This document shows, one piece after another, positions 6,360 through 13,505 of a stretch of DNA of 21,234 nucleotides (within the stretch, counting starts at the first letter, position 1; every line of letters begins with the position of its first letter). Source of the DNA: CAZGVW01 sp964529265 (GTDB lineage: Bacteria; Planctomycetota; Phycisphaerae; Phycisphaerales; UBA1924); assembly GCA_964529265.1 (NCBI GenBank), contig CAZGVW010000230.1, forward strand, positions 1-21,234. Reading direction: 5' to 3'. Position numbers and translations under genes: made by a program. The notes beneath the pieces are model-generated. The model was not told the origin of the DNA and did no database searches. It saw only the letters and a list, made by a program, of their open reading frames with translations.

Positions 6360-6914
6360 TCGACGAGCGCCCGCGCGATCGAGCGGCTGCGCAAGGACGG
6401 CCTGCGCATCGTGATGATCACCGGCGACAACGAGCGCACGGCGCAGGCGATCGCGGAGCAGGTGGGCGTGGATGAGTCGCTCGCGAACGTCAAGCCTGAG
6501 GAGAAGGCGGCGCGGATCGAGGAACTGAAGGGCGGGCTGGAGGAGGGCCGCCGCATCGCCATGGTGGGCGACGGCGTGAACGATGCGCCCGCGCTGGCCG
6601 CGGCGGACATCGGGATCGCGATCGGCGCCGGGACGGACGTGGCGATCGAAGCCGCGGACGTGGTGCTGGTGCGCAGCGATCTGAACGGCGTGGCGGACGC
6701 GATCGAACTCAGCCGCGCGACGATGCGGAAGATCGTGCAGAACCTCGGGTGGGCGCTGGTCTACAACGTGGCGCTGATCCCGCTCGCGGCGTTCGGGGTG
6801 ATTCACCCGGTGCTGGCGGCGGGGGCGATGGCGTTCAGTTCGGTAAGCGTGATCGGCAACAGCCTGCTGCTGCAGCGGTTCGGGCGGGGCGAGGCTCGCG
6901 CGAAGGCCGCGTGA
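6360..6914 (+). pseudogene. 3' remnant of a P1B-type (copper/heavy-metal) ATPase
   Basis: Homology to the C-terminal part of CopA-like metal pumps begins abruptly near 6360 (STSARAIERLRKDGLRIVM) and runs to the stop at 6914. Present are the TGD loop (MITGDN), the P-domain signature VGDGVNDAPALAAADIG and the last two membrane spans (LGWALVYNVALIPLAAFGV and VLAAGAMAFSSVSVIGNS). The metal-binding domains, the first six spans with the CPC-type site, the actuator domain and the phosphorylation motif DKTGTLT are all missing. An in-frame TGA near 6302 lies upstream and the other frames show no ATPase sequence, so this is a large 5' deletion, not a frameshift. An open frame from ATG 6411 could still give a 167-residue product, but it cannot pump. 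The break lies beside the XRE operon promoter, suggesting that the operon arrived by, or was joined through, the deletion. Confidence 0.85.
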
Positions 6915-6923
6915 GGCGCCGAA

Positions 6924-7700
6924 TCACTCGCACGGCCCGCTCAACAAAATCGTGCGGCGCAGGCTGCTCACCAGAAGGCCGAGCGCCCTGGCCTGTTCGT
7001 CGCCGCGCTCGGCGATGAGGCCATAGGGCTCGGCGCGCCACTCGATCGTGGTGTTCTTCACCTTCGTCACGCCGAGATCGGCCTCGAACTCGGCTTCGAG
7101 GCGCGCGGCGACGATGGCGCCCTCGCCGGTTTGAACCGTCTGGTCCCCCACGTAGGTGATGCGATTCGTCGCGCGGCCGCGATGGTTCACTTTCTCAGGA
7201 TCGCTCATGGGATGCACCGTGAGCGTGATGGATTGCTCGGCCGTTTCGCCGGGCGCGAGTTTCGCGGGCGCGAGCACGAGCGGCGGGTCGTAGCGCGAGA
7301 TCACCGCGTGCTCGGCGGTCTCGGTCTCGATGAGCACCACCGAGCCATCGGACTCCACGCGGATGCGGTCGATGCGCTCCGGCTCCTTCCGGCCTTCGCG
7401 CCGGCGGCGATGCTCCCACTCCCCCTTCTCGCCGGTCTTCACGCGCTCGATGAGCAGTGTTTCGCCTTCGTTGTCGCCCTCCACGATGCTGTAGGCGAAG
7501 CACGAGGCCTCCTCGGGAAACGAAATCTTCGCCTCGAGCGCCCCCGCGGCTTCCTTCGTGGCGCCGAAGCCGGATTCGGCGCTCAGGTCCGGGCGCGGGC
7601 CGGCGGAGCAGCCGGAGAGGACCGCCGCAGCGAGCGCGAGGGGCCCGATCATGGGGAGGGGTCGCGGGGCACGGCCGCGGAGATGCGCGTGGGTGGCCAT
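6924..7700 (-). CDS. Putative lipoprotein of unknown function
   Basis: A 258-residue predicted lipoprotein. From ATG 7700 the signal segment is MIGPLALAAAVLSGC with lipobox LSGC (Cys31); an internal ATG at residue 17 is an equally possible start. The mature part is hydrophilic with alternating strands (SDGSVVLIETETAEHAVISRY, SITLTVHPMSDPEK, IVAARLEAEFEADLGV), suggesting a beta-rich periplasmic domain. There are no catalytic motifs that I recognise. The gene runs convergently with the ATPase remnant (nine bases between stops) and divergently from the HEAT-like lipoprotein. Unlike its neighbours, the + strand here is C-rich in part (7381-7440), so its base bias differs from the surrounding left half. 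Confidence 0.7.
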   Translation of the reverse strand: MATHAHLRGRAPRPLPMIGPLALAAAVLSGCSAGPRPDLSAESGFGATKEAAGALEAKISFPEEASCFAYSIVEGDNEGETLLIERVKTGEKGEWEHRRRREGRKEPERIDRIRVESDGSVVLIETETAEHAVISRYDPPLVLAPAKLAPGETAEQSITLTVHPMSDPEKVNHRGRATNRITYVGDQTVQTGEGAIVAARLEAEFEADLGVTKVKNTTIEWRAEPYGLIAERGDEQARALGLLVSSLRRTILLSGPCE

Positions 7701-7796
7701 GTCCCCAGCCTATCCGCGGACCGGCGATTCCGGCCCGTGGGAGGCATTCGGACACCCGCCCGCCGCGGCGATGGCCCGTCCGGAGGCTGCTCGGGC

Positions 7797-7802
7797 TATA
7801 TT
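7797..7802 (+). promoter_or_regulatory. Possible -10 element TATATT
   Basis: TATATT matches the -10 consensus in five of six positions and ends nine bases before ATG 7812 and 39 before ATG 7842. No convincing -35 lies 16-18 bases upstream. If used, transcription would start at about 7809-7812. Confidence 0.35.
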
Positions 7803-7841
7803 CCTCGACCCATGGCGGCTTGCTCAGCCGATCCCATTCTC

Positions 7842-8738
7842 ATGAGACGATCGACCTCTGCCCGCAGGACAGGCGGGATGGCCGTGGCGGCCGCGCTTGC
7901 GCTGGGCGCCCTCGCGCCCGGCGGGTGCGCCCTCTTCGAAAACGCCCAGCCCAATCCCAAGAGCGATTCGATCATGGATCTCTGGGCGCCGCCGACGCCG
8001 ATGGACGCGGTGACCTGGGCGACCGATCCCTACGACGCGGACAAGCGGCTGCGGGGCATTCTGCTGCTCTCCAATGCGCCGTTCGGCGGCGAGCGGCCGT
8101 ACGTCGAGATGTACCGCCTCGCGGCGAGGGATGGCGACCCGGCGGTGCGGGCGGCGGCGATCGGCGGCCTGGCGCTGCACGGGAGCCCGGAGGATGCGCC
8201 GCTGCTCGCTGAGCGGCTGGAGGACGAGGCGCCGAACGTCCGCCGCGAGGCGGCCCGCGCGCTGCAGCGGCTTCACAATCCGATCGCGGTGACGCCGCTG
8301 ATCCGGCGGCTCGACGCGATGGTGGAGCCGGACATCGATACGCGGGCGAAGGCGGCCAACGCGCTGGGGCAGTATGCGGAGATGCGCGTGGTGCAGGCGC
8401 TCATCGGCGCGCTGTCTGATCACCGGCTGACGGTGAACGAGAACGCGCTGCTCTCGCTGAAGGTGCTCACCGGAGAGAACTTCGGCTATGCGCCGAGGGC
8501 GTGGGTCGATTGGGCGAACACGACGTCGCACCCCTTCGCGAGCCGCGGCGTGTACGAGTACCCGGTGTTTCATCGCGATCCGACGATCGTCGAATACATC
8601 CTGCCCTGGTCGAGCCCGCCGAACGAGGAGACGGCGACGCCTGTCGGCATGCCGCGAACGGCGTCGGTTCAGCGTCCGGCGCCGGAGGATGAGCAGGGGG
8701 GCGAGGGGTCGTCGTCCAGGGCAGAGTCGGGGTCGTGA
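7842..8738 (+). CDS. HEAT-repeat lipoprotein
   Basis: A secreted, lipid-anchored protein of 298 residues from ATG 7842: MRRSTSARRT, a hydrophobic segment AVAAALALGALAPGGC and lipobox Cys29. Start ATG 7812 would add ten residues before the basic region and is also possible. Residues of about 95-205 hold helical repeats of HEAT/PBS-lyase type, such as DGDPAVRAAAIGGLALHG, EDEAPNVRREAARALQ and DIDTRAKAANALGQYAE, ending with VVQALIGALSDHRLTVNENALLSLKVLTG. Such repeats are scaffolds for protein contacts. A C-terminal section with aromatic residues (YAPRAWVDWANTTSHPF) and a Pro/Glu/Ser-rich tail follow. Its stop overlaps the GTG start of the next gene (GTGA), so the two products are likely made together. 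Confidence 0.75.
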   Translation: MRRSTSARRTGGMAVAAALALGALAPGGCALFENAQPNPKSDSIMDLWAPPTPMDAVTWATDPYDADKRLRGILLLSNAPFGGERPYVEMYRLAARDGDPAVRAAAIGGLALHGSPEDAPLLAERLEDEAPNVRREAARALQRLHNPIAVTPLIRRLDAMVEPDIDTRAKAANALGQYAEMRVVQALIGALSDHRLTVNENALLSLKVLTGENFGYAPRAWVDWANTTSHPFASRGVYEYPVFHRDPTIVEYILPWSSPPNEETATPVGMPRTASVQRPAPEDEQGGEGSSSRAESGS

Positions 8739-9724
8739 AGGCCGTTCGCTTTGATGGCCGCCGTGTGCTGATGGACTCCGCTGCGCCGGCGCCGAGCGCT
8801 GCGCCGGGCGAGGCGGTGATCCGGCCCGCGCTGGTGGGCGTGACGCGGATGGACCTGGCTGTGGCGGCCGGCGCATCGCCCTTCGGGCCGTTCACGGGGA
8901 TTCTGGGAAGCCAGTTTGTGGGCGTGGTGGAATCGATCGCGCCGGGAGGCGGCGCGGCGCCCGGCGCCGAGGCGCAATCTCTGGCGGGCCGTCGCGTGGT
9001 GGGATCTCCGACGGCGCCGTGCGGGAAGTGCGATATGTGCCGCTCCGGCCTGAGCGCGCACTGCCGCGATTCGACGATTCTCGGCGTGCGCGGGAGGAAC
9101 GGCTGCTTTGCGGAGCGGTTCACGCTCCCGGCGCGATGCCTGGTGGCCGTGCCGGACACCGTGCCCGACGATGCGGCGCTCTTCGCGCAGACCGTCGCCG
9201 CGGCGATCGAGGCGGCGCAGCAGATCAGGATCGAAGGCAAGCCATACATCACGGTGCTGGGCGACGGCGCGATGGGCCTCATCATGGCGCAGGCGCTGGC
9301 GCGGCTGAACGCCTCCGTGCGGCTCATCGGGCAGCGCGATGAGAAGATCGCGCGCTGCGAGCGGTGGGGGATCAAGCACAGACGCGAGGATGAGATCGGA
9401 CGGCGCGCGGATCAGGATGTCGTGGTGGATTGCACCGGGCGCGCGGAGGGACTGGCGCTCGCCATGCAACTGGTGCGGCCCCGCGGCAAGATCGTGCTCA
9501 AATCGATCGGCGTCACGGGAGTTGACCTCTCACCCCTCGTGGCCCACGAGATCGAGATCATCGGCAGCAACCAGGGGCCGATCCGCGAAGCCGTGGGCAT
9601 GCTCGAGCGGGGCGAAGTCCAGACGGATGGCCTGATCACGCGCCGGCTGCGGCTCGACGCCGCGGCGGAGGCCCTCCGGGCCGCGGCTTCGCCCGAGCAG
9701 ATCCGCGTGGCGATGGAGGTCTGA
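8735..9724 (+). CDS. Medium-chain dehydrogenase/reductase family protein lacking catalytic zinc ligands
   Basis: A 329-residue alcohol-dehydrogenase-like protein: GroES-like domain, then a Rossmann fold with VLGDGAMGL (GxGxxG at about 176-181). The four structural-zinc cysteines are intact (CGKCDMCRSGLSAHC; Cys96, 99, 102, 110). The catalytic-zinc positions are not. The usual C-x-x-D is VTRMD (Thr37), the usual GHE is GSQ (Ser59-Gln60), and the later Glu before the hinge helix is Gln152 (FAQTVAAAIE). It probably does not carry out a zinc-dependent alcohol oxidation; it may bind NAD(P)H and act as a zinc-independent reductase or have a non-catalytic role. The start is the GTG at 8735, overlapping the HEAT lipoprotein stop by four bases, so the two are translationally coupled. 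What the pair does together is unknown. Confidence 0.8.
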   Translation: MKAVRFDGRRVLMDSAAPAPSAAPGEAVIRPALVGVTRMDLAVAAGASPFGPFTGILGSQFVGVVESIAPGGGAAPGAEAQSLAGRRVVGSPTAPCGKCDMCRSGLSAHCRDSTILGVRGRNGCFAERFTLPARCLVAVPDTVPDDAALFAQTVAAAIEAAQQIRIEGKPYITVLGDGAMGLIMAQALARLNASVRLIGQRDEKIARCERWGIKHRREDEIGRRADQDVVVDCTGRAEGLALAMQLVRPRGKIVLKSIGVTGVDLSPLVAHEIEIIGSNQGPIREAVGMLERGEVQTDGLITRRLRLDAAAEALRAAASPEQIRVAMEV

Positions 9725-9781
9725 ACCGCTGGCCGTCCGGGGCTGTCGGGACGGCGCGTGTTCCGCACGAAGACCCCCGAT

Positions 9782-9809
9782 TTGTCGCCCCTCACGGGAC
9801 GGTTATCAT
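9782..9809 (+). promoter_or_regulatory. Possible promoter of the FHA-ATPase gene
   Basis: TTGTCG (9782-9787), a 16-base spacer and TATCAT (9804-9809, five of six matches to the -10 consensus). It lies about 140 bases before the ATG and upstream of the 9-base repeat array. The -35 match is only moderate. Confidence 0.35.
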
Positions 9810-9871
9810 CGGGATCGTCAATCAAACGGGCGGGTCGCCGCGGCGGCCCTGTTTCGGGGTGTCATTTCGGG

Positions 9872-9934
9872 TTCCGGGGGTTCCGGGGCTTCCGGGGCTT
9901 CCGGGGCTTCCGGGGTTCCGGGTTCCGGGGGGGG
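9872..9934. repeat. Tandem 9-base repeat TTCCGGGGC/G
   Basis: TTCCGGGG begins at 9872, 9881, 9890, 9899 and 9908, then shorter copies at 9916 and 9923, ending in a run of eight Gs. The array ends 12 bases before the ATG of the FHA-ATPase gene and so lies in its 5' leader. It would read Gly-Phe-Arg if the frame were extended upstream, which looks incidental. Confidence 0.8.
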
Positions 9935-9946
9935 CGAGCGGCCTGC

Positions 9947-11539
9947 ATGCAGAAGTTCAGCATTGTCTGTGAGAACGACGCCCTCGGCGAGACGCTGCTC
10001 GCCGAGAAGCCGGTGTCGATCGGCCGTCATCCGGATAACGACATCGTCCTGCACGATGATCTCGCCAGTCGATTTCACTGCGTCCTGGAGCCGGACGGCA
10101 ATGGCGGGTACCAGGTGCGGGATCTGGGGTCGCGGAACGGCGTCAAGGTGAACGACGAGAAGGTGGAGCGGGCGATGCTGCGCTCCGGCGACATACTGCG
10201 CGTGGGCGGGCACGTGTTCCGCGTGCGGGCCGCGGGCGGAGGCAAGAAGGCCACGGTCGTCGGCAAGGAGGAGGCCCGCTGGGCGGTGGAGCTGGCGCAG
10301 ACGATCGAGGCCCTGCCGCCCAAGGGCGTGCTGGAATCGATCACGCTGATTGACGCCGCGGGCGCGGTGTCGGAGGCGCTGGCCGGACAGGGGCCTGGCG
10401 CGCTGGCGGTGAGGCTGATGCTGCTCACGGCGTCCAAGGCGCGGGCGACGGACATCCACTTCGAGCCCAAGGGCGAAGCGCACCAGATCCGCATGCGCGT
10501 GGATGGCGTGATGGCGCCGATCGTCAAACTGCCCAACCAGGTGGGCGAACTGACGATGGGCCTCATCAAAGCCGCGTGCCACCTCAAGAGCGCCGGTCGC
10601 GAGGCCGTGCTGGAGGGGCACTTCTCCGCCACGCTGCAGTCGCGCCGCGTGGATTACCGCGCCAGTTTCACGCCGTCGGTGCACGGGCAGAAACTCGTCG
10701 TGCGCGTGCTCGACCTGCGCGATACGCCGACCAGCATGTCCGACCTGGGCCTCGCGCCCTACATGCTGGAGCGCATCAAGCGCGTGTGCGATCAGAGCAG
10801 CGGCATGCTCCTGGTCGTCGGGCCCACGGGCTCGGGCAAGACCACCACGCTCTACAACTGCATGCGCGCCATCGACCGCGAGAAGCGCAACGTCATCACG
10901 ATCGAGGACCCGGTCGAGTACCACATCCCCGGCATCACGCAGATTCCCGCCGATCACGCCAGGGGCAACACGTTCGGCGCGCTGCTGCGCTCGGTCCTGA
11001 GGCAGGATCCGGACGTGATTCTCCTCGGCGAGATCCGCGACGAGGAGACCGCCAAGACGGGCATGCAGGCCGCCATGACCGGCCACCTCGTCTTTTCCAC
11101 GCTGCACGCGCGCGACACCATCGGCGCCGTCTTCCGCCTGCTCGATCTCGGCGTCGAGCCCTACCTCGTCGCCAACTCGCTCAGTCTCATCCTCGCGCAG
11201 CGACTCGTGCGCGTGCTGTGTGATGAGTGCAAGCGACCCATGCGCATGACGCCCGGCCAGGCCACGCGCCTCGGCCGCTTCGGGGAGGGCCGAACCGAGG
11301 TCTACACCGCCACCGGGTGCGCCAAGTGCCTCCGCACCGGCTACCGCGGTCGCCGCGCCGTGTGCGAACTGCTCGAGTTCAGTGAGGAGCTGCGCGACGT
11401 CGTCCTGCGCGATGCCTCCATCACCGGCATCCGCCGCATCGCCGAAGCGGGGCATTTCACCACGCTCCAGCAATCCGGCTTCCAGCTCGTCGCCCGCGGC
11501 GTGTCGTCGATCGAAGAGGTCGAGCAGGCCGTCGCCTGA
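9947..11539 (+). CDS. FHA domain-GspE/PilB-type ATPase fusion
   Basis: A 530-residue protein joining a phosphothreonine-binding FHA domain to a type II secretion/type IV pilus assembly ATPase. FHA: residues about 24-69 with SIGRHPDNDIVL, SRFHC and DLGSRNGVKVN, the standard binding loops. ATPase: N2-type domain (ATDIHFEPKG, around 168-176), Walker A GPTGSGKTT (292-300), Asp box ITIEDPVEY, Walker B DPDVILLGEIRDEETA (354-369), His box GHLVFSTLHARDT (379-391) and a zinc tetracysteine CDEC/CAKC (Cys425, 428, 458, 461). All motor motifs are intact. The usual MshEN/GspE N1 domain is absent, its place taken by FHA, so the motor may respond to a Ser/Thr kinase. No pilin, platform or secretin gene is adjacent. 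The start at ATG 9947 (MQKFSIVCEND) begins the FHA fold; the upstream in-frame extension only reads repeats. Base skew changes along this gene. Confidence 0.9.
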   Translation: MQKFSIVCENDALGETLLAEKPVSIGRHPDNDIVLHDDLASRFHCVLEPDGNGGYQVRDLGSRNGVKVNDEKVERAMLRSGDILRVGGHVFRVRAAGGGKKATVVGKEEARWAVELAQTIEALPPKGVLESITLIDAAGAVSEALAGQGPGALAVRLMLLTASKARATDIHFEPKGEAHQIRMRVDGVMAPIVKLPNQVGELTMGLIKAACHLKSAGREAVLEGHFSATLQSRRVDYRASFTPSVHGQKLVVRVLDLRDTPTSMSDLGLAPYMLERIKRVCDQSSGMLLVVGPTGSGKTTTLYNCMRAIDREKRNVITIEDPVEYHIPGITQIPADHARGNTFGALLRSVLRQDPDVILLGEIRDEETAKTGMQAAMTGHLVFSTLHARDTIGAVFRLLDLGVEPYLVANSLSLILAQRLVRVLCDECKRPMRMTPGQATRLGRFGEGRTEVYTATGCAKCLRTGYRGRRAVCELLEFSEELRDVVLRDASITGIRRIAEAGHFTTLQQSGFQLVARGVSSIEEVEQAVA

Positions 11540-11566
11540 AGCGCAATCGGGAAACCCGGGCAGGCC

Positions 11567-12202
11567 TCACGCCGCCTCCTTGTCCTCATCCTCGGCTTCC
11601 ATCCCCAGGGCCTGCGCCAGGCAATCCGTCCACGGCCGCCCCTGGGTCCACCGCGGCCACGCCTTCCACAGCCGCCACCAGGAGTAGGGCCCTACGAGCA
11701 CCGCCGCGATCGAATACGGGATGAAATGCTCCCGAGTGATCGCCGCCAGGATCGACAGCGCCAGCCCGATCAGCGAGAGCACACCCCAGAAGAGCACCTC
11801 GCGCCCCATCGGCCAGCCGAACATGCCCTTCTGCGGCAGGCGCCGGAACTCGACCGCCTGCTCTTCCCGCTCCGCCGCCGCGGCCGCGGATTCGGGGTCG
11901 ATGTGGTCAAAATGCTCCTCGAGTTCGACGTCGGTGACCGTATCGTCCAGAGATTGCCCGGCCGTCACGGTGTCGTCCCGCGGCTCGGGGCAGCGGACCT
12001 TCACGCCGCAGTGGCAGCGAAGCGATTTGCCCGCGATCTCCGCCCGCCAGCGATAGCGCCGGCCGCAGGAGTAGCAGGCGAACGAGTTGTCTGTCTCGGT
12101 GCTCGCCACGACGCCGTTCCCCAGCGGCGGCCCCAGACCCACGCCACGGATTCGGCTCCCCGGGGCCCCCGCGGCCGCGGAATGAGAGCCAGATCCCACC
12201 AC
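11567..12202 (-). CDS. Zinc-ribbon membrane protein
   Basis: Hypothetical protein of up to 211 residues. Near the N-terminus is a putative zinc ribbon (CYSCGRRYRW, then LRCHCGVKVRCP). An acidic linker with Thr-rich repeats (DDTVTAGQSLDDTVTD) follows, then two membrane spans (VLFWGVLSLIGLALSILAAI and FIPYSIAAVLVGPYSWWRLW) and an acidic tail. The DDTV repeats are possible phosphothreonine sites and could be ligands for the FHA protein encoded next door, which is speculative. The start is uncertain: GTG 12202 gives a Gly/Ser-rich lead, while GTG 12109 (VASTETDNSF) begins just before the zinc ribbon and may be the true start. It runs convergently with the FHA-ATPase gene, 27 bases between ends. 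Confidence 0.65.
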   Translation of the reverse strand: MVGSGSHSAAAGAPGSRIRGVGLGPPLGNGVVASTETDNSFACYSCGRRYRWRAEIAGKSLRCHCGVKVRCPEPRDDTVTAGQSLDDTVTDVELEEHFDHIDPESAAAAAEREEQAVEFRRLPQKGMFGWPMGREVLFWGVLSLIGLALSILAAITREHFIPYSIAAVLVGPYSWWRLWKAWPRWTQGRPWTDCLAQALGMEAEDEDKEAA

Positions 12203-12420
12203 CTGTCACTCGCCGGTGCGGGCGCCGCCGCGTGCCCCGCCCAGCCGGCCCTTCACGTCCAGTACGTTCATTCGGGGCCTGAGTTGGCCGTTTCCACGGA
12301 CCGCCGTGAAGAAAGCCCCGAGGTCATCGACCTCGCCATGGTCGCATCGGCAAGATTCTAACATTTCAGCCACCGAACAGGCCATGGAGGGCCGCATTTT
12401 TCGCGCGCCGCCCGTCCCCC

Positions 12421-12426
12421 TACACT
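12421..12426 (+). promoter_or_regulatory. Possible -10 element TACACT, leaderless start
   Basis: TACACT ends six bases before the ATG at 12433, which would place the transcription start at or next to the start codon. There is no Shine-Dalgarno sequence. The rest of 12203-12420 holds no gene I can support. Confidence 0.35.
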
Positions 12427-12432
12427 TGGGCC

Positions 12433-13491
12433 ATGAAGCACTTGCGCGTTGTCGCGGCCGTCATCGCGGTCACGGTTGTGGCGCCATCGCCGGCCTCGCC
12501 CCCGTTCCTGCCCGCCCGCGGCGAGAGCGGACCGACGGGCGTGTCCCCATCCGCCGCCACCGCCATGACCACGTTCATGGGCGCGTGGGAGGGTGAGGAC
12601 GCGGATGGGGCCCTCGCGCTCCGAATCGTCGAGATGCCGTCGATCGACCTTCCACCCTCGCTGTACGTCGAACTCGCGCGGGACGCCATGCCCATGGAGC
12701 CGGTGTGGCAGCAGGTGTGGACGTTCTACGAGTCCGGAGAGGCCGACGATGGCGGCCTCTCCGTGCGCATCTGGACGTTCGACCAGGCCGCCGCCTACGA
12801 ACAGCTCTACATCGCCGCGTGGGCGCATCCTGACTATTTCCCGAAACTCGGCCGCGCCCGCCTCGAGCCGATCGGCGACCTGCCGTTCACCGCGGAGGAT
12901 GGTCGGCGTGTCCTGGCGAGCGCGAGCCCGATGCCCATCGATCGCGCCGGCGCCTGGAGCATGGATTTCAAGGCGTCCGTCGAGGGCGATGTGCTCACAT
13001 GGAGCGCCGTCGGATACGACGAGCGGGGCGAGGTCATCTGGGGGCGCCAGCCCCTCCGTTTGCGCCGCGCGCCAATGCCCGAAGTCGCCACGGTGTCAGA
13101 GACCGGGTTGCTCAGCATTGATCTCCGCGGCGGCGAGGGCCCGAGAGCCGCGCTGCGCGACGCGGTGGCGATTCGATACAACTCGTACTCGCTGGGCGGG
13201 CAGCAGTTCTTTTCGACCGATTGGGTTGAACGGAAACTCCAGCAGGTCACGCTGCCGGCCGACTACGTCGCGGGCTTCAACGAGGGGATCATCGGCATGC
13301 AGGCGAACGCTCTTCGCCGCGTCGTTGTCCCGCCGTACCTCGGGTTCGGCGATAAACAACACGGCAGCATCCCGCCGAACTCCTGGCTCATCTTCGACTT
13401 CGAAATGCTCTCCGTGAAGGACAACTCGCCCGAGGAGGTCGTCGAAGACCCCTTTGCCGACCGCGCCGAGCCTGCCCCCCGGAAGAACTGA
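12433..13491 (+). CDS. Secreted CpcT/CpeT-like plus FKBP-type peptidyl-prolyl isomerase fusion
   Basis: A 352-residue exported protein. An N-terminal signal segment (MKHLRVVAAVIAVTVVAPSPAS) precedes a domain at about residues 44-205 with MTTFMGAWEG, SLYVELARDAMPMEPVWQQVWTF and a following strand VRIWTF. This order resembles the CpcT/CpeT (DUF1001) bilin-lyase fold, also found in organisms without phycobilisomes; the match is tentative. The C-terminal domain (about 243-327) is FKBP-like: VAIRYNSYSLGGQQFFST, VAGFNEGIIGMQANALRRVVVPPYLGFGD and SIPPNSWLIFDFEMLSV carry the usual hydrophobic pocket pattern. The FKBP part should assist proline isomerisation in the periplasm, with the N-terminal part perhaps recognising a ligand or substrate. 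It ends in an acidic Pro-rich tail, 14 bases before the prfB stop on the other strand. Confidence 0.8.
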   Translation: MKHLRVVAAVIAVTVVAPSPASPPFLPARGESGPTGVSPSAATAMTTFMGAWEGEDADGALALRIVEMPSIDLPPSLYVELARDAMPMEPVWQQVWTFYESGEADDGGLSVRIWTFDQAAAYEQLYIAAWAHPDYFPKLGRARLEPIGDLPFTAEDGRRVLASASPMPIDRAGAWSMDFKASVEGDVLTWSAVGYDERGEVIWGRQPLRLRRAPMPEVATVSETGLLSIDLRGGEGPRAALRDAVAIRYNSYSLGGQQFFSTDWVERKLQQVTLPADYVAGFNEGIIGMQANALRRVVVPPYLGFGDKQHGSIPPNSWLIFDFEMLSVKDNSPEEVVEDPFADRAEPAPRKN

Positions 13492-13505
13492 GAAGAACAA
13501 GCCGG

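Noticed and set aside
9732..9755. GCCGTCC/GGACGGC hairpin after the dehydrogenase gene as a terminator
   Set aside because: Seven-pair stem, ten-base loop and no T-run; not convincing.
9818..11473. Long minus-strand open frame opposite the FHA-ATPase
   Set aside because: Composition is His/Arg/Ala-rich with no domain; the plus-strand frame carries every ATPase motif.
12206..12397. 63-codon minus-strand frame in the gap before the FKBP gene
   Set aside because: No ribosome binding site or recognisable domain; too weak to call a gene.
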